Shown here: piece after piece, positions 5,131 to 5,401 of the stretch
Layout of the letters: each line of letters begins with the position of its first letter
How positions within the stretch are numbered: the first letter of the stretch is position 1
Notes under the pieces: generated by a model
Seen by the model: the letters and a program-made list of their open reading frames with translations, nothing else
Database searches by the model: none
Told to the model about the DNA's origin: nothing
Assembly (NCBI GenBank): GCA_004556655.1
Contig: SFGF01000127.1
Location: forward strand, 1 to 5,401
Reading direction: 5' to 3'
Length of the DNA: 5,401 bases
Origin: Lachnospiraceae bacterium
Lineage (GTDB): Bacteria; Bacillota; Clostridia; Lachnospirales; Lachnospiraceae
Made by a program: the position numbers and the translations under genes

Positions 5131-5318
5131 AAACGAGAAAAGGCAGGAGATATGGATATAAAAGATGCGCCTCCATTATTTATGTTCACTACGGGAGAAG
5201 ATGCCCTTACAAAAAAATGACTTTAGATCTGGCAATGGCATATGAAGAGAATGGTTTGTTTTGTGAGTATCATGTGTTTCAAAAGGGACCTCATGGATAT
5301 AGTGGTGCTAGAATATAA
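5131..5318 (+). pseudogene. Frameshifted C-terminal remnant of an alpha/beta-hydrolase esterase
   Basis: Two adjacent frames together give a piece of an acetyl-esterase-like alpha/beta hydrolase. The first frame (open from 5131, with an ATG at 5152) reads DAPPLFMFTTGEDALTKK and stops at 5218-5220. The second continues from 5217 as MTLDLAMAYEENGLFCEYHV then FQKGPHGYSGARI, stopping at 5316-5318. This matches the family's C-terminal pattern PP-x-F-x-x-T-x-x-D, then the leucine-rich helix, then H-x-F-x-KG-x-HG, including the positions of the catalytic Asp (TGED) and His (GPHG). The break is at an A7 tract (5211-5217); one more A would join the frames. The N-terminal ~200 residues with the catalytic Ser, and the normal C-terminal end, are missing, so even when joined it is a fragment. 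It begins right after the permease stop, which suggests a deletion joined the two. A 63-residue frame from 5127 is open but its first half is out of phase with the homology. Confidence 0.72.
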
Positions 5319-5359
5319 ATAGTACAAGTCAAAATGAGAATTCCTAATCTAATATTTCA

Positions 5360-5368
5360 TGGTACAAT
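5360..5368 (+). promoter_or_regulatory. Extended -10 promoter for the next gene
   Basis: TGG-TACAAT is an extended -10 element (TGn plus a one-mismatch TATAAT) with no good -35; ATTCCT sits at the 17-base position. Transcription would begin near 5375, about 24 bases before the start codon at 5399. GGTAC occurs at 5361-5365 and GGTACC at 5372-5377, flanking the start site, which could form part of a regulator site. Support is moderate. Confidence 0.5.
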
Positions 5369-5398
5369 GTAGGTACCGCACTGAAGGAGGATCTCATT

Positions 5399-5401
5399 AT
5401 G
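5399..5401 (+). CDS. Start codon of a gene continuing past the window
   Basis: The window ends in ATG. A perfect ribosome binding site, AAGGAGG (5384-5390), lies eight bases upstream, and a promoter-like element lies before that. Only the first codon is present, so nothing can be said about the product. Confidence 0.6.

Noticed and set aside
5127..5318. A 63-residue gene starting at ATG 5127
   Set aside because: Its first ~30 residues are unlike any protein, and the esterase similarity for that stretch lies in another frame. The ATG overlaps the permease stop but lacks a convincing ribosome binding site. The region reads better as a frameshifted fragment.
5361..5377. MerR-type operator at GGTAC/GGTACC
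   Set aside because: The arms do not form a clean dyad spanning a 19-base spacer between -35 and -10 boxes, and no MerR gene is visible.

Overview
The window is AT-rich, has strong AGGAGG-type ribosome binding sites and near-consensus sigma-A promoters, and carries a tRNA without an encoded CCA. Its proteins look like those of gut Firmicutes (Clostridia, probably Lachnospiraceae). The organism assignment is inferred from protein style and base composition, not from a database match.

Layout. (1) Bases 1-98 hold the 3' part of a tRNA-Trp gene and its intrinsic terminator. (2) Bases 245-1596, minus strand, form a three-gene operon: two tandem EutS/PduU-type bacterial microcompartment shell proteins followed by an EutP/PduV-type P-loop GTPase. 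It starts at a near-perfect promoter (1681-1709) and probably ends at an inverted repeat (168-209). No signature enzyme, aldehyde dehydrogenase or ordinary hexameric shell protein is present, so this looks like a small satellite locus supplying accessory parts to a microcompartment encoded elsewhere. (3) Bases 1829-3170, plus strand, carry a Nudix hydrolase and then a protein joining a DUF1643 domain to a small pyrophosphatase-like domain. Their promoter is back-to-back with that of the shell operon. (4) Bases 3181-5127, plus strand, form a compact regulator-ATPase-permease operon: a YtrA-subfamily GntR repressor, an ABC ATPase and an ABC-2 type permease. Its promoter is embedded in an array of helically phased AACAG/CTGTT half-sites, probably the repressor's own operator. 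(5) Bases 5131-5318 hold the frameshifted C-terminal scrap of an alpha/beta-hydrolase-type esterase. (6) Bases 5360-5401 hold an extended -10 promoter, a strong ribosome binding site and the start codon of a gene that continues beyond the window.

How the parts may work together. The shell proteins and GTPase are expected to act in microcompartment assembly or function. The Nudix enzyme would release pyrophosphate from nucleotide substrates, and the pyrophosphatase-like half of the next protein could in principle consume it; this link is inference. The GntR/ABC cassette resembles the ytr and pmt systems, in which a GntR repressor controls an exporter that responds to envelope-active or peptide compounds. 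The most notable points are the phased operator array, the DUF1643-pyrophosphatase fusion, the enzyme-free pair of shell proteins (one with an N-terminal extension) and the esterase remnant broken at an A7 tract.
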